Below, piece by piece: positions 6,332 to 13,303 of a stretch of DNA of 16,211 bases. Both the position numbers and the translations under genes were made by a program. The notes under the pieces are model-generated. The model was not told the origin of the DNA and did not search any database. It saw only the letters and a list, made by a program, of their open reading frames with translations. This stretch comes from Victivallales bacterium (GTDB taxonomy: Bacteria; Verrucomicrobiota; Lentisphaeria; Oligosphaerales; Lenti-02): positions 1 through 16,211 of the forward strand of contig JABGQJ010000095.1 of assembly GCA_018648945.1 (NCBI GenBank), written 5' to 3'. Position 1 is the first letter of the stretch. The number at the start of each line of letters is the position of its first letter.

Positions 6332-8941
6332 TCAGTAGATCGCGTCCAGGATGCGTACGGCGCGCTGGCGCGTATCCATCGTGTCATCGTACTCCGCCCG
6401 TCTCAGCTTCCCCTCGCGATGGGCGGGGCGTTTGGGTTTGGGCACGTCCAGGAGGGCATGGAGTGCTGGGCCCGCGACCTTGCCCATCTCGATCAGAATC
6501 GCCTCCGCCTCGTCTCGCCACTGCGGCCCGGAAAGGGCGCGGACGAGTTCCGGGACGGCATCCTCACGCATGTCCAGCAAGGCTGCGCGCAACTCGCTGC
6601 GCAGTTTCAGGACCGTGTTCCTCTGATACAGCTGGAGGAGGGCGCGGACCCCTTCGCTCCCCATCTCCGCCATGGTGTCGCGAGCGCCGCGGCGCAGCCG
6701 AGCGCTGCGCGTCCTCTGATACGTATCGACGAGTTCCGGGATCGCCACGGCCCCACACCGAGCAATCAAGCTGGCGGCCCGTTTGCGCTGCTTGCTCCGA
6801 TGGTCCCCCAATCCCTCCTCGACAAGCAGATGGACGGCGGCTTTCCCCGTGCGGGGGAGCAGATTGGCCGTCCGCTCCCGGATCTTCGCGGATTCGCCTT
6901 CCAGCGCCAGCCTGGCCACCAGCACTTGCGCCCGCTCGGGCCATTCCTGGATCTGCACGAGCAAATCCAGGGCGGCTGACAACACGGCACCGGGATCGCC
7001 CGGCTTCAGAGAACGTGCGAGTACGTCCGCCGCGTCCTTGCCGATGGCGATCGCGGCCAGGGCTGCGTGGGCCCTCTCCTTGCCCTTGGCGGTCAATGCC
7101 CGGCGCACGGTCTGCTGGGCCACCATGCGACCATGCGTGGCGAGCACAGCCACCATCGCCGTACGCACGGTCTCATCCTTCTCGTCGAACCCCTTGAGCG
7201 CGGCCCGGCAGGCGTCCTTGGGGGCCAGTTCACTGAGCAAACGGAGGGCACGGACCCGCAGAACCGGCAACGGGCTGCGCTGTACCACGCCAGTGAGCAA
7301 TGCGACGGCCTGGGGGAGTCTCTTCCGGTGTTCCTCAAGCAATTCGAAGGCCAGCTCGGCAACGTCCTGGTTGGCGGAGAGGAGCAGGGGGCTGGCCGCC
7401 ACTGCTCCGGCAGGGCCGTGCCGAAGCAGGGCTGCTGCCGCCTGTTCGCGCAGGGCTGGATTGTCGCCGGCCAGGAGGCGGGCCAACCCGGCCGCGGTCG
7501 GCGGCAGTTTGGCGGGACCCGTCGGTTCGGGCTGGGGAATCGGGGCCGGAACGGGGGGATCGGGAACGGGGTCGGGGGGAGGGGAGGGAATGGCCGCGGC
7601 TGTCGGCGGCTCTGGGGTGAGTTCCGCCATCGCCACTTCGTCACTACTCGGTTCAGGCGGCGGGGCGGCCTCCGGCGCCGCCGGTTCCGGCGTGTCTTTG
7701 GGGGCGGCATCGGGCAACCCGCTTGGCTCCCGCACCGCAAGGTCCGGTTGCCTCCCCTGCAGCCAGATCCAGTAGCCACCCGCTCCACCCAGGGCAAGCA
7801 GGAGGAGGAACGCGGCACCAGCAGCAGCCACGCTCAGTTTACGGGGCCGGAACACCTGGGGATCCATGTTCTTGGCTGGTTCGCTGCCGTCAAGCGAGAT
7901 CCTCTTCTTCCTCGGGGGGGGAATCACCGGCATGGCGGTCCGCATGGTCGGTGCGGCCAGCTCAATGGGCGTGGCTGTGGGCAGGAGACTGGGGCGCTCA
8001 TCCGTCAAACCCAATCCGTCGTCACTCCCAGTTGGCGATGGGGTGGCGAGCACAGCCAACCTGCCCTCGTGGTCCCGTTCCTCCGCCTGCCGGATCCGTT
8101 CCAGGCTGGCGAGCATATCCCCGCAGGATGCCCAGCGCTGAGTCGCGTCACGAGCCACGGCGCGGGCCACGACTGCATCGAACTCGGGGGGAAGGTCTGG
8201 GTTCCTCTCGGAGGGGAGGGCTGCGCCCAGCTCTGGCCGGCCGGTGGTCATTTCGTGGAGGAGAATGCCGGCAGCGTAGACATCGCTGCGCGGGCCAGCG
8301 GGCTGTGCCCGCTTCTGTTCCGGGCTGAAGTGCGCCACCGTAGCGGTGGCAGCGTGGTCGGCGGTGCCCTGCTGGACTGCCTCCACCAATGCCTGATCGA
8401 AGCCTGCGGCCCATTCGGCATCACAGGCGTTCAGAGGGAGCGCATAGTCCGTGAGCCGAGCCTGCAGTTCCCCATCGGGAGCGACTCCCAGAAGGACGTT
8501 CTCGGGCTTCAGGTTTCGGTGGACGAGACCATGCGCGTGCAGCTCGCCCAGGCCAGCCAGAATCTGGCAGCCGAGGTCGATGGCAGCCTTGCCTGCCAGA
8601 CGCCGCCCGGGCTGGAACGCGAGATGTTGCCGGAGCGTCAGAGGCTGCCCCTGTCCGTCGCAGCAGAGGTCGGTGACGATGAAGGCATACTCGTCTTCCA
8701 GGCCAACGGCTACGCAGCCCGCGAGGCCGGCGTGGTCCAGGCCGGGGCGCGACGCCATGGCTTCCCGGGCTTGGGGGGACAGTGCATCTTTGGCTGCGGG
8801 CAGGAACTTGATGGCGACGTCCTGACCCGTCTCCCGGTCTCGCCCTCGGTACACGACACCAGTGGTTCCCTGCCCCAGCTGGCGGCCCAAGTGGAACCGT
8901 CCACAGAGAATCTTCGGCACCGTTGCGGTTCGTTCGCTCAT
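6332..8941 (-). CDS. Membrane-anchored Ser/Thr kinase-like protein with HRN in place of HRD, plus HEAT repeats
   Basis: The 869-residue product has an N-terminal Hanks-type kinase domain (about 12-283): glycine loop LGQGTTGVV (22-30), VAIK with K45, HRNLKPEN (141-148), DYA (165-167) for DFG, SPEQ (206-209) for APE, and SDVYAAGILLHEM (219-231). The catalytic Asp of HRD is Asn143, confirmed by AAC on the coding strand, so phosphotransfer is expected to be weak or absent, although ATP-binding residues K45 and D165 remain. A basic stretch precedes one transmembrane helix (about 370-393). A proline-rich linker (about 402-481) and some 350 residues of HEAT-like helical repeats follow, predicted outside the cytoplasmic membrane. 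It may sense or scaffold through the repeats and signal inward as a pseudokinase. Kinases fused to such repeats are common in Planctomycetes. It converges on the propeller gene and diverges from the GHL10-like gene. Confidence 0.9.
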   Translation of the reverse strand: MSERTATVPKILCGRFHLGRQLGQGTTGVVYRGRDRETGQDVAIKFLPAAKDALSPQAREAMASRPGLDHAGLAGCVAVGLEDEYAFIVTDLCCDGQGQPLTLRQHLAFQPGRRLAGKAAIDLGCQILAGLGELHAHGLVHRNLKPENVLLGVAPDGELQARLTDYALPLNACDAEWAAGFDQALVEAVQQGTADHAATATVAHFSPEQKRAQPAGPRSDVYAAGILLHEMTTGRPELGAALPSERNPDLPPEFDAVVARAVARDATQRWASCGDMLASLERIRQAEERDHEGRLAVLATPSPTGSDDGLGLTDERPSLLPTATPIELAAPTMRTAMPVIPPPRKKRISLDGSEPAKNMDPQVFRPRKLSVAAAGAAFLLLLALGGAGGYWIWLQGRQPDLAVREPSGLPDAAPKDTPEPAAPEAAPPPEPSSDEVAMAELTPEPPTAAAIPSPPPDPVPDPPVPAPIPQPEPTGPAKLPPTAAGLARLLAGDNPALREQAAAALLRHGPAGAVAASPLLLSANQDVAELAFELLEEHRKRLPQAVALLTGVVQRSPLPVLRVRALRLLSELAPKDACRAALKGFDEKDETVRTAMVAVLATHGRMVAQQTVRRALTAKGKERAHAALAAIAIGKDAADVLARSLKPGDPGAVLSAALDLLVQIQEWPERAQVLVARLALEGESAKIRERTANLLPRTGKAAVHLLVEEGLGDHRSKQRKRAASLIARCGAVAIPELVDTYQRTRSARLRRGARDTMAEMGSEGVRALLQLYQRNTVLKLRSELRAALLDMREDAVPELVRALSGPQWRDEAEAILIEMGKVAGPALHALLDVPKPKRPAHREGKLRRAEYDDTMDTRQRAVRILDAIY

Positions 8942-9083
8942 GAAGCCATCCGGTCTGCCAGTATCTCCACATCTAGAAGATAGCGTTCCCTACCCATGCG
9001 AGCAAGGTGCGTGGCCGGTGGCGTGCGACCGGGGTGCTGGCTATAGTCCGCCCATTGCCCAACTCTCCGGAGATCCTCGGCCG
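8942..9083. promoter_or_regulatory. Divergent intergenic region between kinase-like and GHL10-like genes
   Basis: These 142 bases must carry both leaders. On the plus strand TATAGT at 9042-9047, preceded by TGGC, resembles an extended -10 box, but no convincing -35 element is seen 16-18 bases upstream. CATTGCCCAA follows at 9053-9062. On the minus strand TATCTT (8985-8980) is a weak -10 candidate for the kinase-like gene. A GGAG at 9069-9072 is a distant ribosome binding site for the ATG at 9084. Confidence 0.4.
9053..9062 (+). promoter_or_regulatory. Leader motif CATTGCCCAA, copy 2
   Basis: Second copy of the ten-base word, 21 bases before the ATG of the GHL10-like gene and five bases after the putative -10 box TATAGT, so it would lie at or just after the transcription start. 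See the copies at 3249 and 14829-14820. Confidence 0.3.
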
Positions 9084-10634
9084 ATGGTGCCCTATCGCTG
9101 TCTCTACAACCACGAACTGCTGATTCTCTTCACGAGCCAGTCACCTTATCAGTCCTACCGCGAGGACGTCACGGACCGGCAGGCGGAAGGGTTCGTGGAG
9201 GAGCTTGCGGACACGCAAGTGGATGCGCTGATGTGCTGTCCACAGGCGTGGATGACGCCCCTGTGGCCCTCGGAGGTCGATCCGAAGTGGCGCGACGAGG
9301 CGCCCGAGCAGGTGGAACCCCCCGCCGAGTGCGACCGCAAGTACTTCGACAAGGCCTACTGGCGCATCCGCCGCTACATGCTGCAGGGCAAGGATCCCGT
9401 CGCGCTTTCGCTGGCGGCTGCCCGACGGAGCGGCCTGGGTTTCTTCATCTCCTACCGGATGAACGAGATCCACTACATGCGTTTCCCCGGTTGCCTGACC
9501 CACAGCCGGTTCTGGCGGGAGCATCCCGAGTGGCGCATGGGCACGGCTCCGACCGGCGCCCCGCTGAACTATCTGATCCCCGAAGTCCGCGCCCGGTACC
9601 TGGCGCTGCTGACCGAACTGGCCGAACGCTACGACCTGGACGGCATGGAGCTGGATTTCATGCGCCATCCCACCCTCTTTCCGGCCGGTCGCGAGGCCGA
9701 GGGAGTGCCCGTTCTCACCGAATTCGTCGGGCAGGTTCGGGCCATGCTCGACCGCGTCGGCGAGGCGCGCGGACGCCGCCTGCCGCTCTGCGTGCGCGTG
9801 CCGCGCAGCCCGGAGCTAGCCCTGGCCGCAGGCATGGACGTGGTGGGCTGGGACCGGGCAGGGCTGATCGACATGGTCAACGCCTCGCCCCACTTCCGGA
9901 ACGTGCTGGCCGTGGATGTCGCCGCCTACAAGCCGGCGCTGACCAAGGCCCGAGTTTACGGCGAGATGCACTTCAACACCCAGGGCGGGGCCACGCCCGA
10001 TGGCTACTGCAACAACATCAATCGCCGCACCACCCGGCGCGTCTACGAGACGACGGCCCTCAGCTTCCTGGACCGTGGCGCAGATGGCCTGAGCTTTTTC
10101 AATTTCGCCTACACGCGCGACCACTCCTTCGCCGACCCCCGGCGCCGCTGCTACCCCGGAGTCGAGCCCCCCTTCGACATGCTTCGGACGATCCTCGACG
10201 AGTCCCGTCTTCGGCAACAGCCGAAACACTACGCCATCGGCCCCGGCTTCGGCGACTTTCCGGTCCGCTTGAGTTCGCCATCGGCTGCCCACGTGGTGGC
10301 GTTGCACATTGCCGACCGCCTCGACGAGGGTCGCTTCGCCGAAGCCATCCTGCGGTTGGAGGCGGGTTCGGCGGCCCATCTCTTCGATGTGCAAGTCGAG
10401 GTCAATGGCCAGGAAGCGGCGTCCATCCCCGGTTCGGGGGAGTTGTTCCGCCCCTTCTCGATGGAAGCGCTGCCCTCGCCCGACGATCTACTGTTCTACA
10501 CCGTCCCGCTGGCCGCGTTGCGCCCGGGCAGCAACCGCATTGCCATCACCAATCGCACGCTGGGGCAGTACGCCTTGGCCCAGCTGACCTTGACCGGTCT
10601 GGAGCTGGGGCTGTACCGCGAACTTCTGCCCTGA
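9084..10634 (+). CDS. GH10-like (GHL10-type) TIM-barrel protein, putative glycosidase
   Basis: Start ATG 9084 gives 516 residues without a signal peptide. Residues 1 to about 390 look like a (beta/alpha)8 barrel of the glycosyl-hydrolase-like GHL10/DUF4015-type group. Its hallmark here is YDLDGMELDFMRHP (183-196), whose E189 and D191 sit at the end of a strand where the catalytic acid lies in related barrels. FISYRMNEIHYM and the late barrel strand GADGLSFFNFAYTRDH are further typical segments. The last ~120 residues form a beta-sandwich with LFDVQVEVNGQEA and NRIAITNRT, resembling a carbohydrate-binding module. Members are abundant in Planctomycetota, Lentisphaerota and Armatimonadota, but substrates are mostly unknown. 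Longer in-frame starts exist upstream to 8862, but they overlap the divergent kinase-like gene and are not favoured. Confidence 0.82.
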   Translation: MVPYRCLYNHELLILFTSQSPYQSYREDVTDRQAEGFVEELADTQVDALMCCPQAWMTPLWPSEVDPKWRDEAPEQVEPPAECDRKYFDKAYWRIRRYMLQGKDPVALSLAAARRSGLGFFISYRMNEIHYMRFPGCLTHSRFWREHPEWRMGTAPTGAPLNYLIPEVRARYLALLTELAERYDLDGMELDFMRHPTLFPAGREAEGVPVLTEFVGQVRAMLDRVGEARGRRLPLCVRVPRSPELALAAGMDVVGWDRAGLIDMVNASPHFRNVLAVDVAAYKPALTKARVYGEMHFNTQGGATPDGYCNNINRRTTRRVYETTALSFLDRGADGLSFFNFAYTRDHSFADPRRRCYPGVEPPFDMLRTILDESRLRQQPKHYAIGPGFGDFPVRLSSPSAAHVVALHIADRLDEGRFAEAILRLEAGSAAHLFDVQVEVNGQEAASIPGSGELFRPFSMEALPSPDDLLFYTVPLAALRPGSNRIAITNRTLGQYALAQLTLTGLELGLYRELLP

Positions 10635-10638
10635 CGGA

Positions 10639-10659
10639 ACGCCGCCCCGGGCGCGGCGT
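10639..10659 (+). terminator. GC-rich hairpin after the GHL10-like gene
   Basis: ACGCCGC (10639-10645) and GCGGCGT (10653-10659) form a perfect seven-base stem with a CCCGGGC loop, five bases after the stop codon. No T-run follows, so it is at best a weak intrinsic terminator or an mRNA 3'-end stabiliser separating the glycosidase from larB. Confidence 0.35.
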
Positions 10660-10699
10660 CGAAAGACTCAGAAACCACTGTTTCGAGGACCGAAATACC

Positions 10700-11365
10700 A
10701 TGGCCGCCTCCCCCTCCGGACACGTCGTCCCCGATCTTGACCGGCAAGAGCGCATTGGCTTTGCCGAGGTCATCTACTGCCCCGGCAAGACCGACGAGCA
10801 ACTGCGCGAAGTCGGTGGCGCCCTCTTTGCCGCCCACGACAATGTGATGGCCAGTCGCGCCACGCCGGAACAGGCGGCCGTCTTCCAGGAGTTGGGGCCG
10901 GAGGTGCAGTACAACGCCCCTGGGCGCATCGTCTTCCAGCACAAGGATAAGACGATCCTTGGCCGGGGGCCGATCGCGGTAGTTTCGGCGGGGACGACGG
11001 ATATCCCCGTGGCCGAGGAAGCGGCCTGCACGGCCGAGGTGATGGGCAACGAGGTCCGCCGCATCTTCGATGTCGGGGTCGCCGGCATCCACCGGATTCT
11101 CAATCGCCGGGGGGACCTAGAAGAGGCGGAGGTGGTCATCGTCGTGGCCGGCATGGAGGGCGCTTTGCCCTCGGTGGTGGGTGGGCTCATCTCTCGCCCG
11201 ATCATCGCCGTGCCAACCAGTGTGGGCTATGGCGCTTCGTTCCAGGGCCTGACCGCGCTTCTGGGAATGCTCAACTCCTGCGCGCCGGGCGTGACCGTGG
11301 TGAACATCGACAACGGCTTTGGAGCCGCCTACGCCGCCAGCCGCATCAACCGGGTCCGTCCCTAA
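10700..11365 (+). CDS. larB: LarB, pyridinium-3,5-biscarboxylic acid mononucleotide synthase (nickel-pincer cofactor synthesis)
   Basis: LarB carboxylates the pyridinium ring of nicotinic acid adenine dinucleotide and cleaves its phosphoanhydride. This is the first step towards the nickel-pincer nucleotide used by lactate racemase (LarA) and related isomerases. The 221-residue protein matches the family closely: the PurE-like segment AVVSAGTTDIPVAEEA (93-108), VAGMEGALPSVVGGL (149-163), AVPTSVGYGASF (170-181), the conserved Cys C194 in MLNSCAPG, and VVNIDNGFGAAYAA (200-213). The N-terminal FAEVIYCPGKT is also typical. Length is slightly below the usual ~245. GAGGA at 10685-10689 precedes the ATG. 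LarC, LarE and LarA are not in the window, so the pathway partners must lie elsewhere. It is followed after 12 bases by the cysteine-rich gene, suggesting co-transcription. Confidence 0.95.
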   Translation: MAASPSGHVVPDLDRQERIGFAEVIYCPGKTDEQLREVGGALFAAHDNVMASRATPEQAAVFQELGPEVQYNAPGRIVFQHKDKTILGRGPIAVVSAGTTDIPVAEEAACTAEVMGNEVRRIFDVGVAGIHRILNRRGDLEEAEVVIVVAGMEGALPSVVGGLISRPIIAVPTSVGYGASFQGLTALLGMLNSCAPGVTVVNIDNGFGAAYAASRINRVRP

Positions 11366-11377
11366 GGGAAGCCAGGA

Positions 11378-11749
11378 ATGCCCGCTGCCTTCAAGACCTG
11401 CCCGGGATGCCAGACCGTCTGGTGCATGCGCGAGGATCTGCTCGGGGATCCGAGCGTGGAGCTGATCGGCTTCCAGGTGGATATCACGAACCCGTTTGGG
11501 GGGCTGTTTCTCTTCAACCACGGCTGCGGCGACACCCTGGCCATCGGCGCTGTGGCCTTCCTCGACCTGGCGGATTGCCCCGTGAACGCCCCGCGGTTGC
11601 TTGGCACCGATGGCTGCGAGGGGCATTGTTTGCACCGTAGCGACCTTGATCCATGCCGGGCGAGCTGCGAGTGCGCCTACGTGCGCGAAGTGCTCCAGAT
11701 CGTCCGCCGCTGGCCAAAGCGGCAGGCCCCTGTCGCCAGTGGCCAATAA
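11378..11749 (+). CDS. Small cysteine-rich protein, probable metal-binding, unknown function
   Basis: The 123-residue product has ten cysteines: a CPGC knuckle (8-11) with C16 nearby, C50 in HGCGDT, C67, and a cluster C80, C84, C93, C97, C99 within CEGHCL and CRASCEC. His48, His83 and His86 are also near cysteines. This pattern suits a zinc-ribbon-like or iron-sulphur site. There is no signal peptide or membrane segment. GGAAGCCAGGA gives a close ribosome binding site. I do not recognise a named family, though the CxxC...CECAYVREVLQ arrangement looks conserved enough to be a real domain. The gene starts 12 bases after larB and precedes mraY by 76 bases. A link with nickel-cofactor synthesis is possible from position alone. 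Confidence 0.8.
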   Translation: MPAAFKTCPGCQTVWCMREDLLGDPSVELIGFQVDITNPFGGLFLFNHGCGDTLAIGAVAFLDLADCPVNAPRLLGTDGCEGHCLHRSDLDPCRASCECAYVREVLQIVRRWPKRQAPVASGQ

Positions 11750-11815
11750 GGGGCCGTCAACCCTCGTTCCGTCCATCGGTTAACCCGCCCCGCCTTTGCC
11801 CGTTCCCGACAGTCT

Positions 11816-11819
11816 GGAG
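11816..11819 (+). promoter_or_regulatory. Ribosome binding site that decides the mraY start
   Basis: GGAG lies six bases before ATG 11826. An upstream in-frame TTG at 11796 has no such site and would add ten residues unlike MraY N termini. Confidence 0.65.
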
Positions 11820-11825
11820 TTCTTG

Positions 11826-12962
11826 ATGTTTCCTCTTCTCGCTGAGAAGATTACGGTCTACTATGGCCCCTTCCGCCTGCTTGGTTCCACCCTCGTCCTT
11901 CTCGGCTTCGGTTCCGCTGTCGCCGCATTTGTTGTCTGGTTGGGGTTGCCCCATCTCTGGCACCTTCTGCCCCGTGACCGCGGCAAGAAGTGGGTGAAGC
12001 AGGGAGAGGAATCCCAGGGCAAGCCCACCGGCGCTGGCATCGTGATTGTCTGCTTGCTGCTGCCCGTTCTGCTCTGTGTGTTGCCCTTTTCTGGACCGCA
12101 GTGGCAGGTGGTCGGGTGCTTGTTTCTCGTTATGCTGACCGGATATGTGGATGACGCCAGCGAGGAGCCGTGGGGCGAGGTGCGCAAGGGCCTGCTGGAC
12201 CTTGGCCTGGCGATCATGACCAGCTTCGCCCTCTGCCAGGGCCGACCGGTCACCATGTGGTGGCCGCTGCTCAAAGGGCCGCTCGAAAATGGCGGCGTTC
12301 TCATGCCGGTCTGGGCCTTCGTGGCGATCTCGTCGGTGGTGCTCTGGGTCTCGATCAATGCCACCAACTGCAGCGACGGCATCGATGGCCTAGCCGGCTC
12401 CCTGACTCTTCTCTCTCTGGTGAATCTCGGCGGCTTCCTCTATGTCGCGGTTGGGCACGTGACCGTGGCCGAGTATCTCATCCTGCCCCACAATCCAGAC
12501 GGTGCCCGGTGGGCGGTACTGATTGCCGCCAGTTCGGGTGCCTTCGCAGGATATCTTTGGCACAACGCGAAGCCGAGCGCGGTGTTGATGGGCGATGCAG
12601 GTTCCCGGTTTCTTGGCTTGCTCATCGGGGTGGCGGTAATGGCCGCCGGCAACCCGTTCCTGATCGTGGTCGTGGCCCCGATGATCCTCGTGAATGGCGC
12701 GAGCGGGTTGGGGAAGTTGCTGGTGTTGCGGTTCATGCGCAAGATGGGGTTCGATACCACGCCCCCCGACCGGCGCGAGGGCAATGGCGATGCAGGGCCT
12801 CAGCACGTGGTCGTTCGCCTGCTGCACAGCGTCCGCTTCCCGTTCCATGACCATTGCCGCCGCAACCTCCACTGGTCAGACCCCCAGGTGCTCGTCCGCT
12901 TCATGCTCCTGCAGACCTTCCTGACCCCCCTGCTTCTCGTGCTTATGGTCAAGGTGCGCTAA
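11826..12962 (+). CDS. mraY: Phospho-N-acetylmuramoyl-pentapeptide transferase, MraY, divergent
   Basis: MraY transfers phospho-MurNAc-pentapeptide from UDP to undecaprenyl phosphate, making lipid I in the inner leaflet of the cytoplasmic membrane. The 378-residue polytopic protein (E. coli 360) shows the family landmarks: KPTGAG (66-71) for KxxTPTMGG, the catalytic DD pair D109-D110 in TGYVDDA with K121 following, INATNCSDGIDGLAG (177-191), MGDAGS (255-260) with D257, and a C-terminal PFHDHC segment (339-344) followed by VLVRF and the family-like ending VKVR. The usual HHH is HDH here and PTMGG is PTGAG, so it is divergent; a related polyprenyl-phosphate transferase for another glycan is the alternative. 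It stands alone, with no mur/fts genes nearby, and is followed two bases later by the HNH gene. Confidence 0.88.
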   Translation: MFPLLAEKITVYYGPFRLLGSTLVLLGFGSAVAAFVVWLGLPHLWHLLPRDRGKKWVKQGEESQGKPTGAGIVIVCLLLPVLLCVLPFSGPQWQVVGCLFLVMLTGYVDDASEEPWGEVRKGLLDLGLAIMTSFALCQGRPVTMWWPLLKGPLENGGVLMPVWAFVAISSVVLWVSINATNCSDGIDGLAGSLTLLSLVNLGGFLYVAVGHVTVAEYLILPHNPDGARWAVLIAASSGAFAGYLWHNAKPSAVLMGDAGSRFLGLLIGVAVMAAGNPFLIVVVAPMILVNGASGLGKLLVLRFMRKMGFDTTPPDRREGNGDAGPQHVVVRLLHSVRFPFHDHCRRNLHWSDPQVLVRFMLLQTFLTPLLLVLMVKVR

Positions 12963-12964
12963 CC

Positions 12965-13294
12965 ATGCCTGACGATCCTGTATTCGACGATTTCTTCACC
13001 CCCGCCGACGAGGAGCACGTGAAGCGCGAGAAGGCCAAAGCGCGCGACCTGCGCAAGTCCCAGTGGTGGAAGAACCAACTGGGCCGCGGCCAGTGCCAGT
13101 ACTGCCGGGAGCGAGTGCCGCCGAAGGAGCTGACCATGGACCACATCGTGCCCATCGTCCGGGGTGGCCGGACGACTCGCTCGAACGTGGTGCCATGCTG
13201 CAAGGACTGCAACAACCAGAAGAAGTACATGCTGCCCATCGAGTGGCAGGAGCACCTGCAGCGACTTGCCGACCAGAGCCGGAATTCGCGATAG
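12965..13294 (+). CDS. Small HNH endonuclease-domain protein
   Basis: The ATG, two bases after the mraY stop, gives 109 residues. A charged N-terminal helix (about 12-38) precedes a complete HNH zinc-finger nuclease core: CQYC (44-47), MDHIVPIVRGG (58-68) with D59 and H60, N74, and CCKDCNN (78-84), so four cysteines can bind zinc and H60/N74/N83 or N84 form the beta-beta-alpha metal site. The compact WWK...CxYC...DHIVP...CCKDCN form is widespread in Deltaproteobacteria and Planctomycetes as a stand-alone chromosomal gene rather than part of a restriction system, and its target is unknown. The spacing indicates co-transcription with mraY. It converges on the sulfatase gene, with nine bases between the stops. 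Confidence 0.9.
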   Translation: MPDDPVFDDFFTPADEEHVKREKAKARDLRKSQWWKNQLGRGQCQYCRERVPPKELTMDHIVPIVRGGRTTRSNVVPCCKDCNNQKKYMLPIEWQEHLQRLADQSRNSR

Positions 13295-13303
13295 CGTGAG
13301 TTG

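Noticed and set aside
5737..7197. Frame that runs from the propeller gene through the repeat into the kinase region, possibly a frameshifted longer hydrolase
   Set aside because: Only the short repeat-encoded WSSDLVNWERP looks protein-like; sequence beyond it is antisense to the kinase-like gene and has no propeller motifs.
7067..8983. Long open frame on the plus strand opposite the kinase-like gene
   Set aside because: It is a high-GC antisense shadow: composition is Gly/Arg-rich with no domain, while the minus strand encodes clear kinase and HEAT motifs.
9233..10699. Open frame continuous with and upstream of larB
   Set aside because: It is the out-of-frame reading of the GHL10-like gene; LarB family similarity begins shortly after ATG 10700, which has its own ribosome binding site.
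12965..13294. HNH protein as part of a restriction, homing or phage-defence system
   Set aside because: No methyltransferase, intron or defence gene is adjacent; the form is a common stand-alone chromosomal HNH gene next to mraY.
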